NCBI RefSeq assembly: GCF_025353885.1
Contig: NZ_JANXNX010000016.1
Location: 1-37,560 of the forward strand
Direction: 5' to 3'
Source: Sphingomonas sp.
GTDB taxonomy: Bacteria; Pseudomonadota; Alphaproteobacteria; Sphingomonadales; Sphingomonadaceae
Length of the DNA: 37,560 bases
Shown here piece after piece: positions 16,126-24,377 of the stretch. The position numbers and the translations under genes were made by a program. The stretch's first letter is position 1. Each line of letters opens with the position of its first letter. Below the pieces are notes generated by a model, which had not been told where the DNA came from, ran no database searches, and saw only the letters and a program-made list of their open reading frames with translations.

Positions 16126-16306
16126 GAAAGCCGACTAAGGTCCCCCATTTCATTTGGCCATAGGCAAAAATGGCTCACTGGAACGGGATGGGTGGAAAGG
16201 CAAAATTCCGAACCGGGCATTGACGACGGAGCCGGGTCCACGCAAGCCTGCGGCGCAAAGCACGAACGCCATCGGTTGATCGGGCGACCGGACAGGGGAA
16301 TAATTC

Positions 16307-18916
16307 ATGCGGGACGTTAATCCGCTGGGCTTATCGCTGATAGCAATGCTGGTCACGGCACCGGCGGTGGCGCAAATCCCTGCCTCTATGCCGGATGGAG
16401 CCGGACAAGGCCTAGGTCAGGGCGAAATAATCGTTACCGCGACCAAACGCGAACAGTCACTCCAGGACGTGCCAATATCGGTATCTGTCACCGACGCAGA
16501 GGTTGTCGATCGCACCCATGTTCGCGATCTTATCGACCTTCAGGCCCTCGTGCCGTCGCTGATCGTCGCGCAGTTCCAAAATGTCGGGCAGACCAATTTC
16601 ATCATTCGTGGCTTCGGCAACGGCAATGGCAATGATGGTATCGAAAGTTCGGTCGGGGTTTTTATCGACGGTGTTTACCGGTCGCGCTCGTCGGCAGCGC
16701 TTGACGACCTGCCCGAAATCGAGCGGATCGAAGTCCTGCGTGGTCCGCAGTCCACCCTGTTCGGCAAAAACGTGTCGGCCGGAGCGATCAACATCGTCAC
16801 GCGCAAGCCGCAGTTCGAATGGGGCGGCACGGCAGAAATCAGCATCGGCAATTACGGCCTCATCAACCCGCAGGCGTCAATCACCGGGCCGCTGAGCAAA
16901 CAGATTGCTTTCCGCATCGCCGGGAATGTGAACGAGCGCGACGGTTACTTCACCAATGTCACTACTGCACAGGACGCCAATAATCGCAACCGGCGGTCGC
17001 TGCGTGCCGACGTGCTGTGGCAACCGGTCAGCGATTTTTCACTGCGCGTGATCGGCGACTACAGCATCATAAAGGAACGGTGTTGCGGCGCGCAAACGAT
17101 CTTCAACGGACCTGCGACGGGAGCAATCGCAGCGCTCGGCTTTCAGGTCAGCGACCCGTCGCGAATCTTTGACCGCCAACTGGTCTATAACAGCGGCGTC
17201 GACAACCGCGTCGTCAACAAGGGCATGTCCGCGCAAGCCGACCTGGACCTGGGGTTTGCGCGCCTGACGTCGATCACGGCGTATCGCGCGCAGCAGAACA
17301 ACGCGACACTCGACGTCGATTTCACCGGCGCGGATATCGCCAGCCAGGCGATGCGGTCGAGTAGTCGCGACATCACGCAGGAGTTTCGCCTGGCGTCGAG
17401 CGGCACCAGGCGGCTGAACTGGCTGGTCGGCGGGTTCTATCAGGATGAGCATCTGAATACCGGTCGCGACATTCGCTACGGTCGCCATGCACGCTCATAT
17501 ATCAATGCGATTACTGGCAATTTGATTACGGCGCTTGAATCGCTGCAACAGGCGGTCGGCCTGCCGGTCGTGCCCAACGGCACCTACTTTCAGCCGGGCC
17601 AAGGCATCTCTGACTTCTACACGCAGCGGCAGCAATCCTATTCGCTGTTCGGTCAGGCGGACTACAAGATCGCCGACCGGCTGACGCTGACCGGAGGGTT
17701 CGCCTATCTGAATGATTACAAGGTGGCACGGTCGCACGTCTTCCTGACCGATGCGTTTTCCGCGCTCGACCTTGCCAACGCGCCCGGTCTTGCGTTCGTG
17801 CCGACGGCGGTCGCTGCTGCCAATCCTGCACTGGCACCATTGGTCGGCTGTCTGGCGGCACAGGGCTATGCCTTCGGTCCGACGCTTCCGGGCAATCTGT
17901 TCGATGCGTCGCTCGGTGCGAGCCTGCCATTTGCAGGGCCGTCAGCGTGTCAGCCCGGCACGGGTGGTCCAGCAGCCGGCGCCAATCCGTTCGCGCTGGA
18001 CGCCGCACAGTTTTTCTATGGAAATGCTGCTGGCCATGCGCCGGTGAACTTTCCGAACAGCAGCGAATCAGGCGTCTTGAATGGCGACCGGGTGACCTAT
18101 GCGGCGCGGGCTGCTTATGACTTTGGTTTCCTCAACGCCTACATCAGCTATTCAACGGGTTGGAAGGCGGGCGCGTTCAACCTGTCCTCTGACAGCCGCC
18201 CCGCGCAGAATGGCGTCGGTCGATCGGTCGCGCCTGAAAAAGTATCGGTCTATGAATTCGGACTGAAAGCTAGGTTCCGCAATGGCTACGCCAATCTGGC
18301 GATCTTCAAGCAGGCGATCCGGGGGTTCCAGAGCAACCCGTTCAACGGAACCGGGTATGACCTGATCAATGCGGGCAAGGAATCGGTGCGGGGGTTCGAG
18401 GTCGACGCAGCCTATCGTCCCTTGCCATGGCTGGCGCTGACGGGATCGGCTACCTACCTCGATCCCAAATATGACTCTTTTGGCGCCGCCGCGTGCGTGA
18501 ACTATGATCCAGGCAATTGCACAACGGATCCGGTGACCCGGCGCAGCACGCGCAACCTGACGGGGCGGCGTCCTGCAGGAATTCCCACGTGGACCGCCGC
18601 TACCTCGGCCACGATCAGTCATGATTTCGGCGACGGCGTGAGCGGCTATCTGCGAGGCGACTATTATTACGTAGCCAACACGCAATTATCGGAGACGACC
18701 CCGCCAGATTTGTCGACCTATGGCGTCAACAACGTCAACGCGAGCGTCGGTCTGACCAGCACGCGGAGTGGTCTGGAGGCGATGATCTGGGTCCGGAACT
18801 TCACCAGCAACAATTACCTCGTCTCGACCTTTCCCACCGCGATACAGATGGGCAGCTACAGCGGCTATCCCAATCAGCCCCGCACCTATGGCATGACGTT
18901 GCGCCAGAATTTCTAG
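16307..18916 (+). CDS. TonB-dependent outer membrane receptor
   Basis: An 869-residue outer membrane receptor that uses TonB energy to bring in large or scarce substrates. Residues 1-22 are a signal peptide (LGLSLIAMLVTAPAVAQ). EIIVTATKREQSLQDVPISV at about 40-59 is the N-terminal extension/TonB-box region. The plug domain follows with FIIRGFGNGNGNDG, VGVFIDGVYRSR, IERIEVLRGPQSTLFGKNVS and AGAINIVTRKP. The rest is a beta-barrel ending in the expected C-terminal Phe (MTLRQNF). A long Gly/Ala/Pro-rich loop is found at about 510-590. GGGGAA about nine bases before ATG 16307 serves as the ribosome binding site. The substrate cannot be inferred. Its stop is 34 bases from the stop of the convergent rluE gene. 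Confidence 0.95.
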   Translation: MRDVNPLGLSLIAMLVTAPAVAQIPASMPDGAGQGLGQGEIIVTATKREQSLQDVPISVSVTDAEVVDRTHVRDLIDLQALVPSLIVAQFQNVGQTNFIIRGFGNGNGNDGIESSVGVFIDGVYRSRSSAALDDLPEIERIEVLRGPQSTLFGKNVSAGAINIVTRKPQFEWGGTAEISIGNYGLINPQASITGPLSKQIAFRIAGNVNERDGYFTNVTTAQDANNRNRRSLRADVLWQPVSDFSLRVIGDYSIIKERCCGAQTIFNGPATGAIAALGFQVSDPSRIFDRQLVYNSGVDNRVVNKGMSAQADLDLGFARLTSITAYRAQQNNATLDVDFTGADIASQAMRSSSRDITQEFRLASSGTRRLNWLVGGFYQDEHLNTGRDIRYGRHARSYINAITGNLITALESLQQAVGLPVVPNGTYFQPGQGISDFYTQRQQSYSLFGQADYKIADRLTLTGGFAYLNDYKVARSHVFLTDAFSALDLANAPGLAFVPTAVAAANPALAPLVGCLAAQGYAFGPTLPGNLFDASLGASLPFAGPSACQPGTGGPAAGANPFALDAAQFFYGNAAGHAPVNFPNSSESGVLNGDRVTYAARAAYDFGFLNAYISYSTGWKAGAFNLSSDSRPAQNGVGRSVAPEKVSVYEFGLKARFRNGYANLAIFKQAIRGFQSNPFNGTGYDLINAGKESVRGFEVDAAYRPLPWLALTGSATYLDPKYDSFGAAACVNYDPGNCTTDPVTRRSTRNLTGRRPAGIPTWTAATSATISHDFGDGVSGYLRGDYYYVANTQLSETTPPDLSTYGVNNVNASVGLTSTRSGLEAMIWVRNFTSNNYLVSTFPTAIQMGSYSGYPNQPRTYGMTLRQNF

Positions 18917-18950
18917 CCGTGTCGTTGAGCCTATGGGTTCATCTGATCCA

Positions 18951-19484
18951 TCACGCCTTGCGCCATGTTCCCGGTTCAAGTCCATCGAGCGTCCAGTCAC
19001 CAATGCGCCACCGGACCAGCCTGAGTGTCGGAAAGCCGATCGCGGCGGTCATCCGCCTGACCTGCCGGTTGCGCCCTTCCCGGATCGTCAGGCTGATCCA
19101 GCAATCGGGCACGCTCTTGCGAAACCGCACCGGGGGATCGCGCGGCCGAAGCGCGGGCGGTGCGATACGTGCGATCTCGGCGGGAAGCGTGGGCCCATCC
19201 TTCAGGACGACGCCCTGTCGCAGCTTGGCGATGCTCGCCTCGTCTGGCTCCCCCTCGACCTGCACGAGATAGGTCTTGGGGATCTTAAACCTGGGATCGG
19301 CGATGCGTGCCTGTTCGCCACCGTCGGCGGTCAGCAGCAGCAACCCCTCACTATCGAGGTCGAGCCGACCCGCCGGATAGACGCCGGGCACATCAATGAA
19401 GTTCGACAGTGTCATGCGGGTCGTGGCGGTCCCGCGATCGGTAAACTGCGACAGGACACCATAGGGTTTGTTAAACAGGATCAC
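18951..19484 (-). CDS. rluE: RluE-type 23S rRNA pseudouridine synthase
   Basis: A 177-residue RsuA/RluE-family pseudouridine synthase without an S4 domain, as in RluE, which modifies U2457 of 23S rRNA in E. coli. [16 protein letters not shown] is the family start. [14 protein letters not shown] at 40-53 carries the catalytic aspartate (D42). [10 protein letters not shown] and [20 protein letters not shown] complete the fold. It begins three bases after the stop of the roxA-like gene, so the two should be translated together. It is the last gene of the minus-strand run that starts with narK. The exact uridine target is inferred from family resemblance. Confidence 0.88.
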   Translation of the reverse strand: MILFNKPYGVLSQFTDRGTATTRMTLSNFIDVPGVYPAGRLDLDSEGLLLLTADGGEQARIADPRFKIPKTYLVQVEGEPDEASIAKLRQGVVLKDGPTLPAEIARIAPPALRPRDPPVRFRKSVPDCWISLTIREGRNRQVRRMTAAIGFPTLRLVRWRIGDWTLDGLEPGTWRKA

Positions 19485-19487
19485 ACT

Positions 19488-20651
19488 TCAGTCCGCCTCG
19501 AACGCCATGCTGCCCCGGTTGACAAGCCCGGTCAGCAGCGCCAGCGCCGCGTGGGATTGCAGCAGTGCGGCGTCCATAATGATCGCACCCTGCCCGCAGA
19601 TCCGCTGGGCCAGCGCGATCAAGTCCCCCCGGCAGTCGATGCATTCGCCATCGACGAACAATAACAGCAGGTCGTCGGTCTGCCGGACGAAAGAGAAGCG
19701 ACTTGCCGGGTTGCGACACAGCACGGCACGATCGGCAAATGCTGCTGATGTGACAACCGTCTCGGGCGTCCAGTCGATCTCCGGGTTTTTGGGCGCGCTG
19801 TTATAACTGCCAAACCACCGCGCGAAAGCCAGGGGATCGGCCAGTCGTTCGGTGACCATGGCCTGCAGCCGCGTTAGCGCAGCGACGGAAATTTCTCCCG
19901 GATTTTCCTGCGCGGTTAGCTCCGGGTCCCGGTAGCGGTCGTCCTCGGTCATTTCCGAAAGTAGGTGATCGCACCAGTGGGCGACCAGCTCGCCGCGGAC
20001 GGGGGCGCGGAAGCCGACCGAATATGTCATGCAGTCATCACCGATCGCAACGCCGTTGTGGGCAACGCCGGGCGGCACGTACAGGATGTCGCCGGGGTCC
20101 AGCACCCATTCGTCGGTAGCCTCGAACGCGGCAAGCAAGCGCAGATCGTCATGCGGCAGCAATTCGGTCTCGGAATCGCACCGCGCCCCGACCTGCCACC
20201 GACGCTGGCCCAGCCCCTGAACCAGGAACACGTCATACTGGTCGAAATGCGGTCCCACGCCGCCCTTGTCCGATGCATAGCTGACCATCACGTCGTCGAT
20301 CCGCCAGTTGGGCACGAACCGAAATGGATCGATCAACGCGGCAACCTCGGGCACATAATGATCGACCGCCTGCACCAGCAGCGTCCATGGTTTTTTGCCT
20401 GGTTTGCCAAAACGGGCTTCGGCAAACGGGCCATGCTCGACTTTCCAAGTTTCGCGTTTGGTCGTGACGATCCGCGATTCGACGTCGGCCTCGCATGCCA
20501 GCCCAGCCAGTTCGTCGGGATCGAGCGGATTTTCCCATGCCGCCCATGGGTTTCTGATCAGCAGCGGCTTTTTCTGCCAGTATTCGGTCAGGAAAAGCGC
20601 GGTATCGAAATCGCGGAATTGCATTGTCATTCGCCCAATGATGTCGGTCAT
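19488..20651 (-). CDS. roxA: RoxA/YcfD-type ribosomal protein L16 arginine hydroxylase
   Basis: A 387-residue JmjC/cupin 2-oxoglutarate- and Fe(II)-dependent oxygenase of the ribosomal oxygenase type. E. coli YcfD (RoxA) hydroxylates an arginine of L16. Iron ligands are H135 and D137 (GPHFDQYDVFLVQ) and H198 (PPGVAHNG). FRFVPNWRIDDVMVSYASDK and GQRRWQVG match the family, and the C-terminal 150 residues correspond to its dimerisation and winged-helix part. ATG 20651 follows the cobA stop directly (TAAATG). ATG 20630 or 20624 (MQFRDF) are shorter options; none has a strong Shine-Dalgarno sequence, so coupling to cobA translation is likely. rluE starts three bases after its stop. Confidence 0.9.
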   Translation of the reverse strand: MTDIIGRMTMQFRDFDTALFLTEYWQKKPLLIRNPWAAWENPLDPDELAGLACEADVESRIVTTKRETWKVEHGPFAEARFGKPGKKPWTLLVQAVDHYVPEVAALIDPFRFVPNWRIDDVMVSYASDKGGVGPHFDQYDVFLVQGLGQRRWQVGARCDSETELLPHDDLRLLAAFEATDEWVLDPGDILYVPPGVAHNGVAIGDDCMTYSVGFRAPVRGELVAHWCDHLLSEMTEDDRYRDPELTAQENPGEISVAALTRLQAMVTERLADPLAFARWFGSYNSAPKNPEIDWTPETVVTSAAFADRAVLCRNPASRFSFVRQTDDLLLLFVDGECIDCRGDLIALAQRICGQGAIIMDAALLQSHAALALLTGLVNRGSMAFEAD

Positions 20652-21455
20652 TTAACCGGAACAGGCTGGCCGACTAGCGCACCGGTGGCCGTTTGTCAGG
20701 CGAGCACGACTGCGGCGACTATGCTCACCCACGGCGTCTCCGATCAAGAGCAGGGTCGGGTCGTCATCGCCAATCGTCCAAACCAGAAAGGGGAGCGAGG
20801 CAAGTGTGCCCCGGATCAGCCGTTCGGATTGGAGCGAAACATTGACGGCAACGACAACGGGCGTGTCGGGTCGGCGTCCCCCGTCAATCAGTCTCTGTGC
20901 TATCTCGCGGGCGGCGGCGCGGCCCATGTAAACGGCCAGCGTCGCGTTGGTCATGGCCAGCGAGGCCCAATCGAGATCGAGCGTCGCGCCTGCCCGCGCA
21001 TGGGCCGTCACAAAGATCAAGCTCTGCGCCATGCCCCGTAGCGTCGTCGAAACGCCTGCCGAAGCGGATGCCGCGCTGGCGGCGGTGATCCCGGGGCAGA
21101 TTTTCACGACGATGCCATGTGATTGCAAATACGCTATTTCCTCTGCGGCGCGCCCGAATATGCCGGGATCGCCGCCCTTCAGGCGAACGACGCGTTTGTC
21201 CGCCAGCGCCGCCGTCAGCAGCAGTTCGTTGATGCTTGCCTGATCCTTCGAATGCCGACCGGAACGCTTGCCCACGGCGACGCGCTCGGTCGTCGCAGGG
21301 ATCAAGGCCAGCACGCCCTGCCCGACCAGCGCGTCGAAGAAAACAATGTCGGCCTCAGACAACAAGCGCTCCGCCTTGCGGGTCAGCAGATCGGGATCAC
21401 CCGGACCCGCGCCGACCAGCCAGACCTCTCCAAAGCCGATAAATCCATCAGCCAT
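20652..21455 (-). CDS. cobA: Uroporphyrinogen-III C-methyltransferase
   Basis: A 267-residue SUMT enzyme that methylates uroporphyrinogen III at C2 and C7 with SAM, giving precorrin-2, the precursor of siroheme. NirB of the same operon needs siroheme. EVWLVGAGPGDPDLLTRKAE at 10-29 and VVRLKGGDPGIFGRAAEE are the two classic motifs; TAASAASASAGVSTTLRGMA is also typical. The C-terminal tail of about 25 residues (HSRRSRARLTNGHRCASRPA) is basic and unlike the core, perhaps an extension produced by a lost stop. The ATG overlaps the end of nasA by eight bases and the stop abuts the next start. Oxidation and iron insertion for siroheme (CysG/SirC-type) are not encoded in the window. Confidence 0.94.
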   Translation of the reverse strand: MADGFIGFGEVWLVGAGPGDPDLLTRKAERLLSEADIVFFDALVGQGVLALIPATTERVAVGKRSGRHSKDQASINELLLTAALADKRVVRLKGGDPGIFGRAAEEIAYLQSHGIVVKICPGITAASAASASAGVSTTLRGMAQSLIFVTAHARAGATLDLDWASLAMTNATLAVYMGRAAAREIAQRLIDGGRRPDTPVVVAVNVSLQSERLIRGTLASLPFLVWTIGDDDPTLLLIGDAVGEHSRRSRARLTNGHRCASRPACSG

Positions 21456-24036
21456 GTGCGTTTACCTCCGTCAGCGCGAGAAGCTGCGCGATTGCCGGGC
21501 GACAGGAACCGCAGTTGGTGCCGGCATTGATCGCCTTGCCGACCGCCTCCACCGACGTGAGGGTCTGCGCGACGATAGCGTCGATGATGGTCGTCATCCC
21601 GATATCGAAACAGACGCAGACGATCGCGCCACGGTCCGGCGCTGGCTGTGCCGGACGCCCGGCAAGTATTTCCACCATCGATACGCTGCTATCGTCGAGT
21701 TGCGCGGCGAGCCACTCGCGTGGCGGCAGTCCGCCGTGGCGCGAAACGAACAATGCCGCCTGTAACTTGCCACCGTTGATCACGGCGGAACGCACGATGC
21801 CGCGCCTGGCATCAATCATTTCGGCTCGATCTCCCTCTGGGAGCAATGCCGTGAGCGGTCCGGGATCACCGTCGATCGCAAATTCCATCACCCAACCGTG
21901 GGTCGATCGGATACGCGTCCAATAGTTGCAGTCGGGCGAGACGGGTCGATGTCGCGACACCAGAAAGCCCGTCCATTCGGGAACGTAGGGCGCAATCTTT
22001 GCGGGGGTATTCTTGAAACCGGGCTGGCCCGAGACGGGGTCGCGGTCTTGCCCGGGCAACAGGCCCGCCCGGCCGCCACCGCTCGTCTGGTCGGTCCAGT
22101 GGATCGGTACGAATAGGTCACTGCGACGCTGCCCGGAACTGCTGAGGACCCGAAAGATACTCTTGCCATGCGGTGTCTCGACGAGCGCCAATCCACCTTC
22201 AACCAGTCTGGCACGCGACATCGTGTCGGGATGCACTTCGACAAGCGGTTCGCGGCGGTGCTGCGACAGTTTCGGCGAAAGGCCGGTGCGGGTCATCGTA
22301 TGCCACTGATCGCGATAGCGCCCGGTATTCAGACGAAGCGGATAATGACGGCTATTGTCGGCGCGCCTGGCATAGGTAATCGCGACGAGATTTGCCCTGC
22401 CGTTTTGGGTCGCAAACCGCCCCGCTGAAAAGGGCGATGCTCCACCCCATTGAACGGGCTCCATCGCTTCGTATTCGGTGTCACTGATTTCCGCTGCGTT
22501 AGAAATATCCAGCAGACGCTGGCCGCCGTTTTCAAAGCCGGTCTGTGCAGCAAACTCACGAAAGATTGTCGCTGCGTTGGGATAATCAAACTCCCGACTC
22601 CAGCCCATTCTCCTGCCGACCTCCGAGATAATCCACCAGTCGGCTTTTGCTTCGCCCGGAGCGGCCAGAAACCCCCGCTGGCGGGAAATGCGGCGTTCCG
22701 AATTGGTAACGGTGCCGTCCTTTTCGCCCCAGCCCAAGGCGGGCAATCGCACCTGTGCATAGGCCCCGGTGTCGGTGTCGGCGATGCAATCGGAAACCAC
22801 GACAAACGGGCAATTGGCCAGTCCGATCCGTCCCATATTGGCGTCGGGCATTGATACGGCGGGGTTGGTCGCCATGATCCAGACGGCTTTGATTTTGCCG
22901 GCCGCCATCGCTGCGAACAGATCGACGGCTTTCAGGCCGGGCGCTGTGCAGATCGTTGGCGACTGCCAGAACCGTTGGGCACGGTCGCACTCTTCGGGAG
23001 AAAAACCCATATGAACAGCGAGCATCGAGGCGAGGCCACCGACCTCGCGCCCGCCCATTGCGTTGGGCTGGCCGGTGATGCTGAACGGGCCGGTTCCGGG
23101 TTTGCCGATGCGACCCGTTGCCAGATGGACGTTGATGATCGCATTGGCCTTGTCGGTGCCGCTGGTCGACTGGTTCACGCCCTGACTGAACAAGGTGACG
23201 GTTTTCGGGTTGTTTGCGAACAGGTCGTAAAACTGCTGCAGCTGTCGCTCTGAGATATCGCAGGTCGCAGCAACGTCCTCACTGCCGAGGCTCTGCCAGA
23301 AATCCGGACCCACTTTGACGTGTTCACCGACATAGCGACCGTCGATCCGCCAGGTGCTGCGCATTTCCTTCATTAAACCGTTGAACAGGCACACGTCGGT
23401 ATCGGGAGCGATCGCCAGGTGAAGGTCGGCGCAATCTGCGGTTTCGGTGCGGCGCGGGTCGATGACAACCAGCTTGGTCCCGCGTGCTGCGCGCGCGGCT
23501 TCGATCTGCTGCCACACGACTGGGTGACACCATGCCGTGTTCGACCCGACAAGGATGATCAAGTCGGCTTCGTCGAGGTCGGAATAGCTGCACGGCACGA
23601 CATCTTCACCGAAGGCGCGAACATGGGCGGATACGGCACTCGACATGCACAACCGCGAGTTGGTATCGATATTGGCGCTGCCGATGAAACCTTTCATCAG
23701 CTTGTTGGCGACGTAATAGTCTTCGGTCAGCAATTGGCCCGAGACGTAGAACGCGACGCTGTCGGGACCTTGTTCGGCGATGATTTCAGCGAAACGACTG
23801 GCGACGAGGTCGAGCGCCTCATCCCAGCCGACTTGCCTGGTCCCGATCATCGGATGGAGCAGGCGACCCTCCAGCCCAATCGTTTCGCCAAGATGAGTGC
23901 CCTTCGAACAGAGTTTTCCGAAATTGGCCGGATGCTCCTTGTCGCCGGTGATCGTCGCCCTCCGGTCAGCCGTTTGCGTCGCCACGATCCCGCAGCCGAC
24001 TCCACAATAGGCGCAGGTCGTTCGGATAGGCTTCAA
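21448..24036 (-). CDS. nasA: Assimilatory nitrate reductase catalytic subunit
   Basis: An 862-residue molybdopterin oxidoreductase that reduces nitrate to nitrite in the cytoplasm. The N-terminal [4Fe-4S] cluster is held by C8, C11, C15 (CAYCGVGCG) and C43 (KLCSKGTHLGE). The Mo-bis-MGD core follows (DSVAFYVSGQLLTEDYYVAN, NSRLCMSSAV, IDPRRTETADCADLHLAIAP). The C-terminus carries a molydopterin-binding domain (NTGRYRDQWHTMTRTGLSP) and a BFD-like [2Fe-2S] domain (CVCFDIG, then GTNCGSCRPAI). No Tat signal is present, as expected for the assimilatory enzyme. The start overlaps nirD as ATGA and the end overlaps cobA, so it is in the middle of the operon. Electrons probably arrive through the C-terminal iron-sulfur domain. 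Confidence 0.96.
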   Translation of the reverse strand: MKPIRTTCAYCGVGCGIVATQTADRRATITGDKEHPANFGKLCSKGTHLGETIGLEGRLLHPMIGTRQVGWDEALDLVASRFAEIIAEQGPDSVAFYVSGQLLTEDYYVANKLMKGFIGSANIDTNSRLCMSSAVSAHVRAFGEDVVPCSYSDLDEADLIILVGSNTAWCHPVVWQQIEAARAARGTKLVVIDPRRTETADCADLHLAIAPDTDVCLFNGLMKEMRSTWRIDGRYVGEHVKVGPDFWQSLGSEDVAATCDISERQLQQFYDLFANNPKTVTLFSQGVNQSTSGTDKANAIINVHLATGRIGKPGTGPFSITGQPNAMGGREVGGLASMLAVHMGFSPEECDRAQRFWQSPTICTAPGLKAVDLFAAMAAGKIKAVWIMATNPAVSMPDANMGRIGLANCPFVVVSDCIADTDTGAYAQVRLPALGWGEKDGTVTNSERRISRQRGFLAAPGEAKADWWIISEVGRRMGWSREFDYPNAATIFREFAAQTGFENGGQRLLDISNAAEISDTEYEAMEPVQWGGASPFSAGRFATQNGRANLVAITYARRADNSRHYPLRLNTGRYRDQWHTMTRTGLSPKLSQHRREPLVEVHPDTMSRARLVEGGLALVETPHGKSIFRVLSSSGQRRSDLFVPIHWTDQTSGGGRAGLLPGQDRDPVSGQPGFKNTPAKIAPYVPEWTGFLVSRHRPVSPDCNYWTRIRSTHGWVMEFAIDGDPGPLTALLPEGDRAEMIDARRGIVRSAVINGGKLQAALFVSRHGGLPPREWLAAQLDDSSVSMVEILAGRPAQPAPDRGAIVCVCFDIGMTTIIDAIVAQTLTSVEAVGKAINAGTNCGSCRPAIAQLLALTEVNAHG

Positions 24037-24377
24037 ACGACGCTGGCCAAGGCTTCGGCCCGCCCGATCAGGATGCGACCGCCATCGATCTTGACGGGGA
24101 TGACGGGCACGCAGCCGTCGTCCTCTCCCAAGGCCTTGCCGGTGATCAGCGATATCCTCCAGTTATGCAGCGGACAGGTGACGGTCGTGTCGTGGACGAT
24201 GCCCTGGCTCAGCGGACCAGCCTTGTGAGGGCATTTGTTCGCGAGCGCATAGACCTCGCCGTTTGCCGTGTGAAAGATCGCGATTTCCTGGCCGCCGGCC
24301 ACGGGAAGCGTGCGTGCTCCCAGCGCCGGAAGCTGGTCGATCGGGCCGATGTCCAGCCATGTGCCGTTGATCGTCAT
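24033..24377 (-). CDS. nirD: Nitrite reductase small subunit, Rieske type
   Basis: A 114-residue NirD, the small partner of the NAD(P)H-dependent siroheme nitrite reductase NirB. It keeps a complete Rieske [2Fe-2S] site: C49 and H51 in KCPHKAGPL, C68 and H71 in CPLHNWRI. Some NirD proteins lack these residues, so this one probably does hold a cluster. It starts inside the nirB stop (ATGA overlap) and ends inside the nasA start (another ATGA). This tight coupling fits equal production of the subunits. Confidence 0.95.
   Translation of the reverse strand: MTINGTWLDIGPIDQLPALGARTLPVAGGQEIAIFHTANGEVYALANKCPHKAGPLSQGIVHDTTVTCPLHNWRISLITGKALGEDDGCVPVIPVKIDGGRILIGRAEALASVV

Noticed and set aside
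20652-21455. Fusion of CobA with a second siroheme domain
   Set aside because: The extra C-terminal 25 residues are basic and without a fold; no CysG-type dehydrogenase/ferrochelatase domain is present.
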